Below are positions 17,543-26,017 of a stretch of 64,000 nt of DNA, piece after piece. Numbering within the stretch: the first letter of the stretch is position 1; each line of letters begins with the position of its first letter. Source of the DNA: Streptomyces sp. 846.5 (GTDB lineage Bacteria; Actinomycetota; Actinomycetes; Streptomycetales; Streptomycetaceae); NCBI RefSeq assembly GCF_004365705.1, contig NZ_SOBN01000001.1, forward strand, positions 496,001-560,000. The letters are read 5' to 3'. A model generated the notes under the pieces. It made no database searches, was not told where the DNA came from, and saw only the letters and a program-made list of their open reading frames with translations. Both the position numbers and the translations under genes were made by a program.

Positions 17543-18802
17543 TCACCTGGTGGATTCAGCGCCGAGCATCGCGCACACCACGGCGTTCACCAGGGCCTGA
17601 TCGGCCGCGCCCGTCCTCGGCTTGGCGAGGCCGAAGATGGTGGAGGTGTAGACCGAGGCGGTGCGGTGGCCGGTGCGGTCGGTGAAGTCCTCGCTCGAGT
17701 AGCCGGGTACCTGGCCGACGTGGCCCCAGACGGTGCCGCAGGGCGTGACGATCTGCTCCAGGCCCAGCCCGTAGCGGTTCGGATTGCCGGGCTCCTCGGG
17801 GACCGTGGTGAGCATCTCCTTGAGCTGCGCTGGTGGCAGGAGCTTGCCGGACATCAACGCGGCGTCGAATCGGGCCCACTCGGCGGCGGTGGAGACCATG
17901 CCGCCTGCGGCCCATTCCGTGCTGGCGTTGATCCAGGTGGTGTCCACATACCCGGCGGGCCGGGCCGGGCCGGCGAACGCGGTGCCGGCGGGCGTGCCGG
18001 GAGGCAGCAGCGAGGCGATGTGCGCAGCGTCGGGTTCGTAGCCGTGCGCGAGACCGGAGCTCTTCCGCTGGGCGGAGCCGGTAGTCAGATAGGTGTTCTT
18101 CAGGTGCAGCGGCCTGGCGATCCGCTCCTGGACCAGGGTGCCGAGGCTGCGCCCCGAAGCCTTCTCGGCCACCAGGCCGAGGACGATGTAGTTGGTGTTG
18201 CTGTAGGAGTACTGCGTACCGGGCGCGAACAGCGCAGCGTGCTTGACCGCTGCGGCGATCAGCTCCTGCGGGCTCCACGTCCTGGTGTCCTGGCCGGTGA
18301 ACGCCTTGAGGACGTCGGGATCGTTGACGTAGTTGAACAACCCGCTGGTGTGATTCAGCAGCATCCGCAGGGTGATCGCCTGCCCGTCGGGGACGACCCC
18401 GGGCAGCCACTTCTCAACCGAATCGGTCAACTTGAGCCGACGCTCGGCCTCCAACTGCAGCACCAGCGTGGCGACCATCGTCTTGGTGTTGGAGCCCATC
18501 CGGAACTGGTCGCCGACGGCGAGTGCATGGTCGGACCGCGACCAGGACGCCTGTCGGCTGACCTCGACCGCCGGTCCGCGGCCGTCGTCGACCCGCACGA
18601 TCACCCCGGGAGCCCCGGCGTCCACGTCCTGCTGGGCCAGTTCGGCCAACCGGGACGGCACAGTGGACGTACTACCGGTGGTCTGCGGCGCAGCCGTCGC
18701 GGAAGCCGCGCAGAGCGTGACCGCGCCGGTCAGGACGGCGGCCGCCGCCAGGGTCGATACAGCGCGCCGGTGGTGACGGGGCGACAGGAAGTTCTCAGTC
18801 AT
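17543..18802 (-). CDS. Secreted serine hydrolase, class C beta-lactamase/D-Ala-D-Ala carboxypeptidase family
   Basis: The 419-aa protein has a cleavable signal peptide (hydrophobic stretch about 16-36, then ATAAP) and the penicillin-binding fold motifs: Ser104-x-x-Lys107 (SNTK), Tyr200-Ser-Asn202 and a late HVG in the KTG position. This fits an extracytoplasmic carboxypeptidase or esterase of the beta-lactamase family. The ATG was chosen for its AGGAGCACC ribosome site; a longer reading frame upstream lacks support. Peptidoglycan tailoring is more likely than antibiotic resistance, but substrate cannot be told from sequence. Confidence 0.88.
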   Translation of the reverse strand: MTENFLSPRHHRRAVSTLAAAAVLTGAVTLCAASATAAPQTTGSTSTVPSRLAELAQQDVDAGAPGVIVRVDDGRGPAVEVSRQASWSRSDHALAVGDQFRMGSNTKTMVATLVLQLEAERRLKLTDSVEKWLPGVVPDGQAITLRMLLNHTSGLFNYVNDPDVLKAFTGQDTRTWSPQELIAAAVKHAALFAPGTQYSYSNTNYIVLGLVAEKASGRSLGTLVQERIARPLHLKNTYLTTGSAQRKSSGLAHGYEPDAAHIASLLPPGTPAGTAFAGPARPAGYVDTTWINASTEWAAGGMVSTAAEWARFDAALMSGKLLPPAQLKEMLTTVPEEPGNPNRYGLGLEQIVTPCGTVWGHVGQVPGYSSEDFTDRTGHRTASVYTSTIFGLAKPRTGAADQALVNAVVCAMLGAESTR

Positions 18803-18964
18803 CGGTGCTCCTACTGGAGGGCCGGCACGGCTCCACGGAACCGATGATCGCCGGCCCGCAGGAGACCCGCGCTCTTTGCGGACACCCGTCAGCCTGGTCG
18901 AACGCGAGCCGCAGAACGATGGGGCAATCCCCCGAGGCACGCCTAGGGCCAGCCCTACACCAAC

Positions 18965-18991
18965 GGTGGTCAGCGCCAGGCGCTGACCACC
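18965..18991. repeat. 27-bp palindrome at the end of the ATPase gene, near-identical to a copy at 5861-5886
   Basis: GGTGGTCAGCGCC and GGCGCTGACCACC face each other with a single A between them. The palindrome spans the stop codon of the ATPase gene. A 26-bp core (18966-18991) matches 24 of 26 bases of the hairpin core at 5861-5886. It may act as a transcription terminator or be a dispersed palindromic repeat. Confidence 0.6.
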
Positions 18992-20421
18992 TGCTCCGGT
19001 CCCCAGACCAGGTCGACGGCATCGCGGCCGAGGTCGGGCGACGTTCCGGAGAGTGAGGCCACGACCAGACCCGTGCGTCCCGGGGTGAAACCGGGAACCA
19101 GCGGTGCCGCACGGGTGAGTCCGGCGAGATCATGGTGGTCGAACGGGCCGGCCAGCCACTTCACCGAGCCGACGAACGCGACCTGCTGGGCAATCGGGGC
19201 GCGATCCGTGCCGACGAGGTCGACCTCGGGGTCGAACCGGCGATTCCACCAGCCTCCGACCGCCTCCACCTGCTCCCACGGCAACAGACCGTCCAGTGCC
19301 GCGATTTCCAGTGACTGGCGGACAAGCGGCTCGACGGCGCGGCCGCGCCACGCGGTCCAACGTCGTTCGACCAGGCGGAAGGCCGCCTCCGGCCGACCCC
19401 GGCGGACCTGGTCCTGGGCCGCGCGCAGAACGGCCACATACAGGCGCAGGTTGCTGTCGGCGATGCGATAGAGCACAGGCTTGCCCGGTTGCGTCGACAG
19501 CGGTTCGTCCACGGCCAGGACCCTTTTCCCGTTCACGAGACGACGCAACAGCGGGGACAGCGAGCCGGAGGGCAGCGCACCTTGACGGCCCCCGGCTGTC
19601 GCGGCGATGTCGGCATGGGTGCGGTCGCCACCGCCGACGGCTTCCAGCACACGGCGCGCCTGGTCGGGTGCCGGGAACTCGGCCAGGAGCGAGGATTCCG
19701 GGACACCGAAGACCGGGGAGGCAGGGTCCGCGCACTCCTGTTCCAGGAAGGACAGTGCCGACGTGCCGTGCGGCCAGGCACGGAGAATGCCCGGTAGACC
19801 GCCCGAGACCAGGTGGGCGTCCACCGCGTCGGCAGCCGCCAGACCGAGAGCTTCGCCTGTCTCGGCCGGGTTCAGCGGGCCAAGTGTGAGGTTGTCCGCG
19901 CGTCCGTAGAACGGGCGGTCGTATGCGGTCAGCCGCTCCATCATGTGCAGGTCGCTGCCGAGCAGCAGAAGCAGGACGGGGTGCGAGGAGAGCAGGCGGT
20001 CCCAGGCTGTCTGCAGTGCGCCGTCGAAGAGGTCGTCCTGTTCGGCGAGCCAGGGCAGCTCGTCGATCACCACGACGGCCGGTCGCTGGGGCAGCACCGC
20101 AGCCAGGACCCGGAATGCGTCGGGCCAGCTCCCCGATGTGCTCGCGGGCACCAGCTCCGGGTTCGCCACCAGCGAGGACTCTCTGAGCGCGGTGAGGAAC
20201 TCGATCACCGCCTCCGTCGCCGACGCACCCTTCGTCGCCGAGAAGAACAGGTAGGGCACGTCGGCGCGGTCACAGAACTCCTGGACGAGACGTGACTTGC
20301 CGACCTGTCGCCGCCCCCGTATGGCCACTGCCGCGCCCGCACCCGAGGCTGCGACACGCTCGAGACGTTTGTCGAGCAACGCCAGTTCGACCCTCCGGCC
20401 GACGAAGGATGTCGCTCTCAC
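18970..20421 (-). CDS. STAND/archaeal-type AAA ATPase with DUF234-like C-terminus
   Basis: The 483-aa protein starts with a bait-like FVGRRVELALLDKRL, then Walker A GRRQVGKS (36-43), a Walker B VVVIDELPW near residue 118, a winged-helix region (about 290-350) and a C-terminal domain with DPEVDLVGTD like the DUF234 putative nuclease domain. Such ATPases are scattered in archaea and bacteria, often as solitary, horizontally moved genes; their function is poorly known. It starts with GTG after GTAGGAG. A very regular tandem dyad lies 15-46 bp upstream, suggesting autoregulation, and its stop lies in a palindrome. Confidence 0.82.
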   Translation of the reverse strand: MRATSFVGRRVELALLDKRLERVAASGAGAAVAIRGRRQVGKSRLVQEFCDRADVPYLFFSATKGASATEAVIEFLTALRESSLVANPELVPASTSGSWPDAFRVLAAVLPQRPAVVVIDELPWLAEQDDLFDGALQTAWDRLLSSHPVLLLLLGSDLHMMERLTAYDRPFYGRADNLTLGPLNPAETGEALGLAAADAVDAHLVSGGLPGILRAWPHGTSALSFLEQECADPASPVFGVPESSLLAEFPAPDQARRVLEAVGGGDRTHADIAATAGGRQGALPSGSLSPLLRRLVNGKRVLAVDEPLSTQPGKPVLYRIADSNLRLYVAVLRAAQDQVRRGRPEAAFRLVERRWTAWRGRAVEPLVRQSLEIAALDGLLPWEQVEAVGGWWNRRFDPEVDLVGTDRAPIAQQVAFVGSVKWLAGPFDHHDLAGLTRAAPLVPGFTPGRTGLVVASLSGTSPDLGRDAVDLVWGPEQVVSAWR

Positions 20422-20435
20422 CCGCGCTCCTACGA

Positions 20436-20467
20436 GGTAGATTGAATCTACGTAGATCCAATCTACC
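20436..20467. promoter_or_regulatory. 32-bp tandem dyad, two copies of GTAGAT-3nt-ATCTAC
   Basis: Two 15-bp palindromes, GTAGATTGAATCTAC (20437-20451) and GTAGATCCAATCTAC (20452-20466), lie back to back. Together with flanking GG/CC they form a 32-bp palindrome centred on TAC-GTA with one mismatched pair. The element is AT-rich against the local background and sits immediately upstream of the ribosome site of the leftward ATPase gene. It looks like a cooperative dimer-of-dimers operator, most simply for autoregulation. Confidence 0.7.
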
Positions 20468-20503
20468 TGATTGAACGGGCGTGCGCTTCGATGTCGGTCT
20501 CGG

Positions 20504-21874
20504 TCAGCCCTGGATGCGGGCGGCCAGGACGGCGATGTCGTCGTCGGGGACGGCGGGCATGACTGTGGCCAGGACGTGGTTCAGCAGGTCCTCCAGGGAT
20601 GTGCTCCCGCGCTGGGGGCGTACTCGGGTGAGCCGGGTCAGGGAGGCGTCGATGTCCTCGGTGCGGCGCTCGACCAGGCCGTCGGTGTAGAGCATCAGCA
20701 CCTGTTCGGGGCCTAGGGGGTGGACGACTGCCTGGTAGTCGCCCAGGCCGGTGCCCAGCGGGGGTCCGGTGGGGACCTCCAGCAGCTGCGTCGGGCCGTC
20801 GGGGCGGAACAGGGCCGGCGGCAGGTGTCCGGCGCTGGCGAAGGTGGCCCGGTGCCGGGCGGGCTCGACCAGGGCGAGCAGGCAGGTCGCGGGGCGGGTG
20901 GCATCGCTCTCCGCGGTGAGGTGGTCCAGCTGGCGCAGGATGCGGTGCGGCGGCAGGTCGGCGGCCGCCACGTAGCGCAGCAGGGTGCGGTAGGCGCTCA
21001 TGTCGACGGCGGCCTCCACGCCGTGGCCCATGACGTCGCCGATGACCAGCAGGGTCCGGCCGAAGGACAGCCGGATGGTCTCGAACCAGTCGCCGCCGAC
21101 CATCGCGGAGCTGCCGCAGGGCAGGTAGCGGGAGGCCAGTTCCAGGTTGGCGTGCGGGCTGCCCGGCTCGGCCAGCAGTGCCCGCTGGAGTTCCATGGTC
21201 AGGTCCTGGGCCAGGGCATGGCGCCGGGCGTTGTCGATGTTCCGTGCCGCCCGGTCCGCGACCGCCTGGATCATCGCGCTGTCGTCGTCGAAGGGCGTGC
21301 CGTGCCCGGGCCTGAACAGGGTCAGCACGCCGACGAGCCGGTCGCTGGCCCGCAGCGGGACGTGGAGCACCAGCCCGGCTCCCGCATCGACCTCGCAGGG
21401 CCAGCCCTCGCCGGCCGGTCCGCCCCGGCCGGCGGACGGCCGGCGGTCCGGGAACGCCTTGCCGTTCGCCAGGCACTGGGCGGTCGGGCACCCGGGACGG
21501 TGGCGCACCCATTCGCCGACCGGCGCGAGGGTGCCCAGGCGGCGGGACGCGGGAACGGCCGCCAGCGCCTTGCGCTGCGTCCGCAGCGGCCCCGAGCCGA
21601 CGGTCGGTCCGGTCGGGAGCGCCTCCGGGGGCAGGATCTCCACGATCGCCAGATCCGCGTAGCGCGGGGCCATGAACTGCGCCAGCTCCGCGCAGGTGAC
21701 CTCCAGGTCCAGGCTGGTGCCGATCCGCTCGGCCGCCTCGTTCAGCAGCGCCAGCCGGTCCCGCTCGGCGATCAGGGCGCGCAGTCCGTCGGCGTCGAGG
21801 GAACCAGTGGGCAGTACGGCGTCGCCGTCGCCCAAGCCGGTGCCCGCTCGCTCCGAACGCACCCACGCCTCCAT
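20504..21874 (-). CDS. GAF-domain PP2C-family (SpoIIE-type) serine phosphatase
   Basis: The 456-aa protein has an N-terminal coil, a GAF domain (about 45-215, ending NIDNARRHALAQDLTMELQRALL) and a C-terminal PPM/SpoIIE phosphatase domain with the metal-binding motifs GGDWFE, GDVMGHG and PDDDIAVLA. The family dephosphorylates anti-sigma-factor antagonists in partner-switching cascades, which streptomycetes use for stress and development. The ATG at 21874 was preferred over an upstream TTG because of its GGGGATCGG ribosome site. No anti-sigma or antagonist gene is adjacent. Confidence 0.88.
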   Translation of the reverse strand: MEAWVRSERAGTGLGDGDAVLPTGSLDADGLRALIAERDRLALLNEAAERIGTSLDLEVTCAELAQFMAPRYADLAIVEILPPEALPTGPTVGSGPLRTQRKALAAVPASRRLGTLAPVGEWVRHRPGCPTAQCLANGKAFPDRRPSAGRGGPAGEGWPCEVDAGAGLVLHVPLRASDRLVGVLTLFRPGHGTPFDDDSAMIQAVADRAARNIDNARRHALAQDLTMELQRALLAEPGSPHANLELASRYLPCGSSAMVGGDWFETIRLSFGRTLLVIGDVMGHGVEAAVDMSAYRTLLRYVAAADLPPHRILRQLDHLTAESDATRPATCLLALVEPARHRATFASAGHLPPALFRPDGPTQLLEVPTGPPLGTGLGDYQAVVHPLGPEQVLMLYTDGLVERRTEDIDASLTRLTRVRPQRGSTSLEDLLNHVLATVMPAVPDDDIAVLAARIQG

Positions 21875-21979
21875 GGTCCGATCCCCGTCCCGGAAAGGCA
21901 ATCATCGGACCCTGCGACCCCGCACGCATCCCGGCTAGGTGTGATGTAGCCGACACTTCGCCATCCGGTGGGGTGGATG

Positions 21980-22252
21980 TCATGCTCCGGGCGCCGGCGC
22001 CGATGTCGATGTGTCGTCGGGGTCGGTCGGGGGCTGGTCCGCAGTCGCCGGCCGGGCGGTGTCCTTGCGCGGTCGGCCGCGGCGGGGCAGCGCGCCGACG
22101 TCCCCCGGCAGGCGTCCGGCCTGGGCGAGGGACTGGCGCAGCAGGTACTCGATCTGGGCGGTGGTGCTCCGCAGTTCGTCGCCGGCCCAGCGGGCCAGCG
22201 CGTCGTGCACCGCCGGGTCGAGCCGCAGCAGGATCTTCTTGCGTTCGGTCAC
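21980..22252 (-). CDS. Small Arc/RHH-type DNA-binding-like protein
   Basis: The 90-aa protein has a [25 protein letters not shown] beta strand plus two helices, the pattern of Arc/MetJ ribbon-helix-helix proteins, followed by a Pro/Asp/Thr-rich disordered tail. The GTG start lies 8 bp after the stop of the SPFH gene, so the two form one transcription unit. A regulatory role for this unit is inferred; RHH proteins usually bind their own promoter. Part of its reading could be questioned because it is short, but the N-terminal pattern is clear. Confidence 0.7.
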   Translation of the reverse strand: MTERKKILLRLDPAVHDALARWAGDELRSTTAQIEYLLRQSLAQAGRLPGDVGALPRRGRPRKDTARPATADQPPTDPDDTSTSAPAPGA

Positions 22253-22260
22253 CGTGCTGC

Positions 22261-23166
22261 TTACTGGTAGAGGGTGCCGGTGTTCACCACGGGCTGGGTG
22301 GCGTGGTCGCTGCAGAGCACCACGAGCAGGTTGCTGACCATGGCGGCCTTGCGTTCCTCGTCGAGGTCGACGATTCCCTGATCGGCGAGGTCGTCCAGGG
22401 CCATCCGGACCATGCCCACGGCTCCTTCGACCAGCCGGGTGCGGGCCGCGACCACGGCGTCGGCCTGCTGGCGGCGCAGCATGGCCTGGGCGATCTCGGC
22501 GGCGTAGGAGAGCCGGGTGATGCGCGACTCGATCACATGGACGCCGGCGGAGGCGACCCGGGCGCTGATCTCGGCGGAGAGCTGCGAGGTGATCTCGGCG
22601 GCGTTCTGACGCAGCGACAACTGCTCGGCGCCGCGGGCGTCGTAGGGATAGTTGCCGGCGATGTGGCGCACGGCCGTCTCGGTCTGGATGGCCACGAACT
22701 GGACGAAGTCGTCGACCGCGTACACCGCTTGGGCGGTGTCGTCGACCTGCCAGACCACCACGGCGGCCATCTCGATCGGATTGCCGTCGGCGTCGTTGAC
22801 CTTGAGCACGGCGGTCTCGTGGTTGCGGATCCGGGTCGAGACCTGACGGCGCTTGGTGAAGGGGTTGACCCAGCGCAGGCCGGTGTCGCGGATGGTTCCG
22901 GTGTAGCGGCCGAACAGCGACACCACCCGGGCCTGGCCGGGGGCGACGGGGGTGAGGCCGATCAGCACCAGCACCCCGGCCGCGATCAGCGCCGCCACGT
23001 AGATTCCGGTGCCGCCCGTCGAGTTCGCGGCCAGCACCACCGCGCCGACGACCAGGGCCAGGCCGACGGTCAGCGCGAGCCAACCCGCCCAGGCCCGCGC
23101 GGCGTACTCGCTCACCGGTGGCTGCGGCATCCGGGCCCGGATCTCGCCGGGCTCTCCCATGGCCAT
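22261..23166 (-). CDS. SPFH/band 7 (stomatin-like) membrane protein
   Basis: The 301-aa protein has two N-terminal membrane helices (about 28-46 and 54-72) and an SPFH domain: [28 protein letters not shown], the [14 protein letters not shown] strand pair, and a helical part with [30 protein letters not shown]. These proteins oligomerise at the membrane and scaffold microdomains. The gene is cotranscribed with the small RHH protein. The upstream gap (about 35 bp) to the convergent-oriented neighbour includes an AT-rich patch able to hold its promoter. Confidence 0.9.
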   Translation of the reverse strand: MAMGEPGEIRARMPQPPVSEYAARAWAGWLALTVGLALVVGAVVLAANSTGGTGIYVAALIAAGVLVLIGLTPVAPGQARVVSLFGRYTGTIRDTGLRWVNPFTKRRQVSTRIRNHETAVLKVNDADGNPIEMAAVVVWQVDDTAQAVYAVDDFVQFVAIQTETAVRHIAGNYPYDARGAEQLSLRQNAAEITSQLSAEISARVASAGVHVIESRITRLSYAAEIAQAMLRRQQADAVVAARTRLVEGAVGMVRMALDDLADQGIVDLDEERKAAMVSNLLVVLCSDHATQPVVNTGTLYQ

Positions 23167-23201
23167 CTGACTGCCTCCATCGTCTCAATTCAATGTGCTA
23201 G

Positions 23202-24434
23202 CTAAGTGTTATCACTTTTTCTGGCTGTCCGCACCCGGGCGGCCCGGGACTCCAGGTGGCGTTGCTCGGCGATGCTGGCGGTGGCCTTCGCGGCGCGCCG
23301 GTAGTGCTCGTACGCCCCGGAGGTGTCGCCGAGTCTCTCCAGCAGATGCGCCCGCACCGACAGCAGCCGGTGGTGCCCGGCCATCCGCTCGTCCCCGTCC
23401 AGCGTGGACAGCAGCGCCAGCCCGGCCGCCGGGCCCTGGGTCTCGGCGAGCGCGATCGCCCGGTTGAGGGTGACCATCGGGTTGGGCGCGATCCGTTCCA
23501 GGATCAGGTAGAGGGCGTGCACCTGCTGCCAGTTGGTCTCCTCGGCGGTGGCCGCGTCGGCGTGGGTGGCGGCGATGGCGGCCTGCAGTTGGTAGGGCCC
23601 CAGGGACGGGCCGGCCAGCGACGCCTTGACCAGCGCTGTGCCCTCGTCGATCAGCCCCCGCTCCCACCTCGTACGGTCCTGCTCGTCCAGCGGCACCAGG
23701 TCGCCGGCAACCGTCGTCCGCGCATCCCGGCGGGCGTGGGTGAGCAGCATCAACGCGAGCAGCCCGGTCACCTCGTCGTCCCCGGGCAGCTGCGCGTGCA
23801 CCGCCCGGGTCAGCCGGATCGCCTCGCGCGCCAGGTCGGCGCGGTGCAGCTCGCTGCCGGAGGAGGCGGTGTAGCCCTCGTTGAAGATCAGGTAGAGCAC
23901 CTGCAGCACGACCCGCAGCCGTTCCTCGCGCTCGGCGCCTTCCGGCAGGCTGAACGAGCTGCCGGCGGCCCGGATCCGCTGCTTGGCCCGGCTGATCCGG
24001 GCCGCCATGGTGGACTCCGGCACCAGGAACGCCCGGGCGATCTCGGCCGTGGTCAGGCCGCCGACCGCGCGCAGCGTCAGCGCGGTCTGCGAGGCTGCGG
24101 TCAGCGTCGGATGGCAGCACAGGAACAGCAGCAGGAGCGTGTCGTCGGTGTCCGGAACGTCCTCCGGCACCACCTCGCCGGCCGTCGCCGACTCCCGCTC
24201 GCGGCGCGCGTGGTCGCTGCGCATCTGGTCGACGAGCCGCCGGGACGCGACCGTCACCAGCCAGCCGCGCGGGTTGTCCGGCACCCCCTCGGCCGGCCAC
24301 TGCACAGCGGCGGCCAGGACGGCCTCCTGGACCGCGTCCTCGCACCCTTCGAACTGGCCGTGCCGACGTACCAACGTGCCGAGGACCCGCGGCGTGAGCT
24401 CACGCAGCAGGTCCTCGATAGCCGATGTTGTCAT
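23202..24434 (-). CDS. ECF42-type RNA polymerase sigma factor
   Basis: The 410-aa protein has region 2 (FEGCEDAVQEAVLAAAVQWP and NPRGWLVTVASRRLVDQMR), region 4 (LTLRAVGGLTTAEIARAFLVPESTMAARISRAKQRIR) and a long C-terminal extension of about 220 residues with TPR-like helices (NRAIALAETQGPAAGLALL), characteristic of the ECF42 group. These sigma factors lack a classical anti-sigma factor and are encoded with YCII/DGPF proteins, as here, where the start overlaps the stop of that gene by 4 bp. The C-terminal extension probably senses or is needed for activity. Confidence 0.92.
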   Translation of the reverse strand: MTTSAIEDLLRELTPRVLGTLVRRHGQFEGCEDAVQEAVLAAAVQWPAEGVPDNPRGWLVTVASRRLVDQMRSDHARRERESATAGEVVPEDVPDTDDTLLLLFLCCHPTLTAASQTALTLRAVGGLTTAEIARAFLVPESTMAARISRAKQRIRAAGSSFSLPEGAEREERLRVVLQVLYLIFNEGYTASSGSELHRADLAREAIRLTRAVHAQLPGDDEVTGLLALMLLTHARRDARTTVAGDLVPLDEQDRTRWERGLIDEGTALVKASLAGPSLGPYQLQAAIAATHADAATAEETNWQQVHALYLILERIAPNPMVTLNRAIALAETQGPAAGLALLSTLDGDERMAGHHRLLSVRAHLLERLGDTSGAYEHYRRAAKATASIAEQRHLESRAARVRTARKSDNT

Positions 24435-24802
24435 GCCTCCAATGGTCCGTCAGCGAACATCACCTGACGCACCTCGACACCCAGGCCCTGGATCGCGGCG
24501 TCCGGGATCTGCGCCGCCAGCTCGATCGCCCGCTCCTTGTTCTCGCAGTCGACCAGGTAGAAGCCGCCCAGGAACTCCTTCGCCTCGAGGAAGGGTCCGT
24601 CGGTGACCACCGGCTGGCCGTTGCGCACGGTCACCACGGCGGCCTGCGACGGGTCGACCAGCGCCTGGGTGGTGAGCAGTTCGCCCGACGTCTTCAGCGA
24701 CTCGATGAACGCGCCGTGGCCGGCGCCGATCGCCGCCTTCTCCTCGTCGCTGAGCGCGTCCAGCACGGCCGGGTTGATGTGCAGGCTGATGAGGAACTGC
24801 AT
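24431..24802 (-). CDS. YCII/DGPF-domain protein, partner of ECF42
   Basis: The 123-aa protein has the DGPF signature (VVTDGPFLEAKEFLGGFYLVDC) of YCII-related proteins, a ferredoxin-like fold of unknown chemistry. The start at MQFLISLHINP follows GAGGAGTACGAG and fits family length. It lies first in the operon with the ECF42 sigma factor, overlapping it by 4 bp, as is typical. It is thought to be part of the signalling circuit, possibly both target and modulator. A short GAGCCCC-GGC-GGGGCTC hairpin lies in its leader (24824-24840). Confidence 0.88.
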   Translation of the reverse strand: MQFLISLHINPAVLDALSDEEKAAIGAGHGAFIESLKTSGELLTTQALVDPSQAAVVTVRNGQPVVTDGPFLEAKEFLGGFYLVDCENKERAIELAAQIPDAAIQGLGVEVRQVMFADGPLEA

Positions 24803-24935
24803 CTCGTACTCCTCGTGGTTCGCGAGCCCCGGCGGGGCTCCTTCGACCGGTTGGTCGGAGCCGCGGCCGTCGTCTTGACATCCCCCGCCAGAACCTTCGC
24901 ACGAGTTTTTCCACCTCAGCTCGCGCACCGCGCCG

Positions 24936-25907
24936 TCATCGCTCCTTGGACTCGACCCGTCCGAGCGGGTCGGGGTCGGCCGCCAGCGCGTCGAGCGCCA
25001 GCTGCCAGGCGGAATCGCCGGGGTAGAGCTGGGTGCGGAGGTAGGCCGAGCTGAGCCGCTGGAGCACGGACACCCGCTCGGGGTTCTCGTCCGTGGTCTC
25101 GGCGACGTCGTACCCGGCGACCCCGCCGAGCCCGTGCTCCGCGTCGAACAGGGTGAGCAGCGACTTGGGCCCCGGGGAGAGGTAGTACGGATCGGTGTGC
25201 CACTCCGGGCCCCGAACCGTCAGGTGGGCGGAGGCGTCCTTGTCGCCGGCGACGACCAGCGCGGGCGCCGTCATCGCGGAGAAGTCCGTGGTCGAGAAGA
25301 ACGAGTAGTTCTCGGCCGTGAACTCGGTGAGGGCGTCGCCGCCCCGGCCGGGCGCGGCGAGCAGCACGCCCGCCTTGATCCGGGGATCGGCCAGGTCCAC
25401 CGCCGTTCCGTCCTGCGGATCGGTGAGCCTGGCGCCCAGCAGCAGGCTCGCCGTGTGCCCGCCCATCGAGTGGCCGGCCACCGCGATCCTGCTCCGGTCC
25501 AGGCGCCCGGGGAGCTGGGGGACGGCGGCCTCGACCGCGTCGAGCCGGTCGAGGATGCGGCTCATGTCCTCGGCCCGGGACCGCCAGTACAGCGGCGCCC
25601 CGGGGGTGTCGGAGGGCAGGCTCAGCGTCCGGGAGCTCAGATGCGTCGGCTGGATCACCACGAAGCCCTGCGCCGCCCAGTAGTTGGCCAGCGGGGCGTA
25701 GCCGTTCAGGGAGGAGAGGTGGTTCGAGTAGCCATGACCGTGCGAGAGGAGGATCACCGGCAGTTCGCTCCCGGTCACGGGCGCGGAGACGCGCACCTGA
25801 AGGTCCACGGCTCGGCCGGGAGCGGGCAGCACCACCGGACCGACCGAGAGGACGGGAACGGGTGCCGGTGCGGGTGCGGTGTCAGCGGGAGAAGTCGATT
25901 CACTCAT
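24936..25907 (-). CDS. Alpha/beta hydrolase (platelet-activating-factor acetylhydrolase/dienelactone hydrolase-like)
   Basis: The 323-aa cytosolic protein has an oxyanion-loop SHGHGYSNHLSSL, the nucleophile elbow GHSMGG near residue 165, an acid position in VVAGDKDAS and a late histidine in DAEHGLGG. This suits an esterase or lipase; the substrate is unknown. The ATG at 25907 has GAAAGG 11 nt upstream; another ATG three codons earlier is possible but lies too close to it. A 37-bp inverted repeat lies 40-76 bp upstream, so the gene is likely repressed by a TetR-type protein, but none is encoded nearby. Confidence 0.85.
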   Translation of the reverse strand: MSESTSPADTAPAPAPVPVLSVGPVVLPAPGRAVDLQVRVSAPVTGSELPVILLSHGHGYSNHLSSLNGYAPLANYWAAQGFVVIQPTHLSSRTLSLPSDTPGAPLYWRSRAEDMSRILDRLDAVEAAVPQLPGRLDRSRIAVAGHSMGGHTASLLLGARLTDPQDGTAVDLADPRIKAGVLLAAPGRGGDALTEFTAENYSFFSTTDFSAMTAPALVVAGDKDASAHLTVRGPEWHTDPYYLSPGPKSLLTLFDAEHGLGGVAGYDVAETTDENPERVSVLQRLSSAYLRTQLYPGDSAWQLALDALAADPDPLGRVESKER

Positions 25908-25946
25908 GATGCGCATTGCCTTTCAACGGCGGACCACGCCGCAAGC

Positions 25947-25983
25947 GGAACGTTGTTCCGTTCAACATACGGAACAACGTTCC
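25947..25983. promoter_or_regulatory. Perfect 14-bp inverted repeat, TetR-type operator candidate
   Basis: GGAACGTTGTTCCG and CGGAACAACGTTCC flank a 9-nt AT-rich spacer. Each arm is itself close to palindromic. The element lies in the promoter region of the leftward alpha/beta hydrolase gene and resembles the operators of TetR-family repressors. Confidence 0.65.
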
Positions 25984-26017
25984 ACTTTGTCAACGGCCGC
26001 CTACAGGGCCGTCGCCG

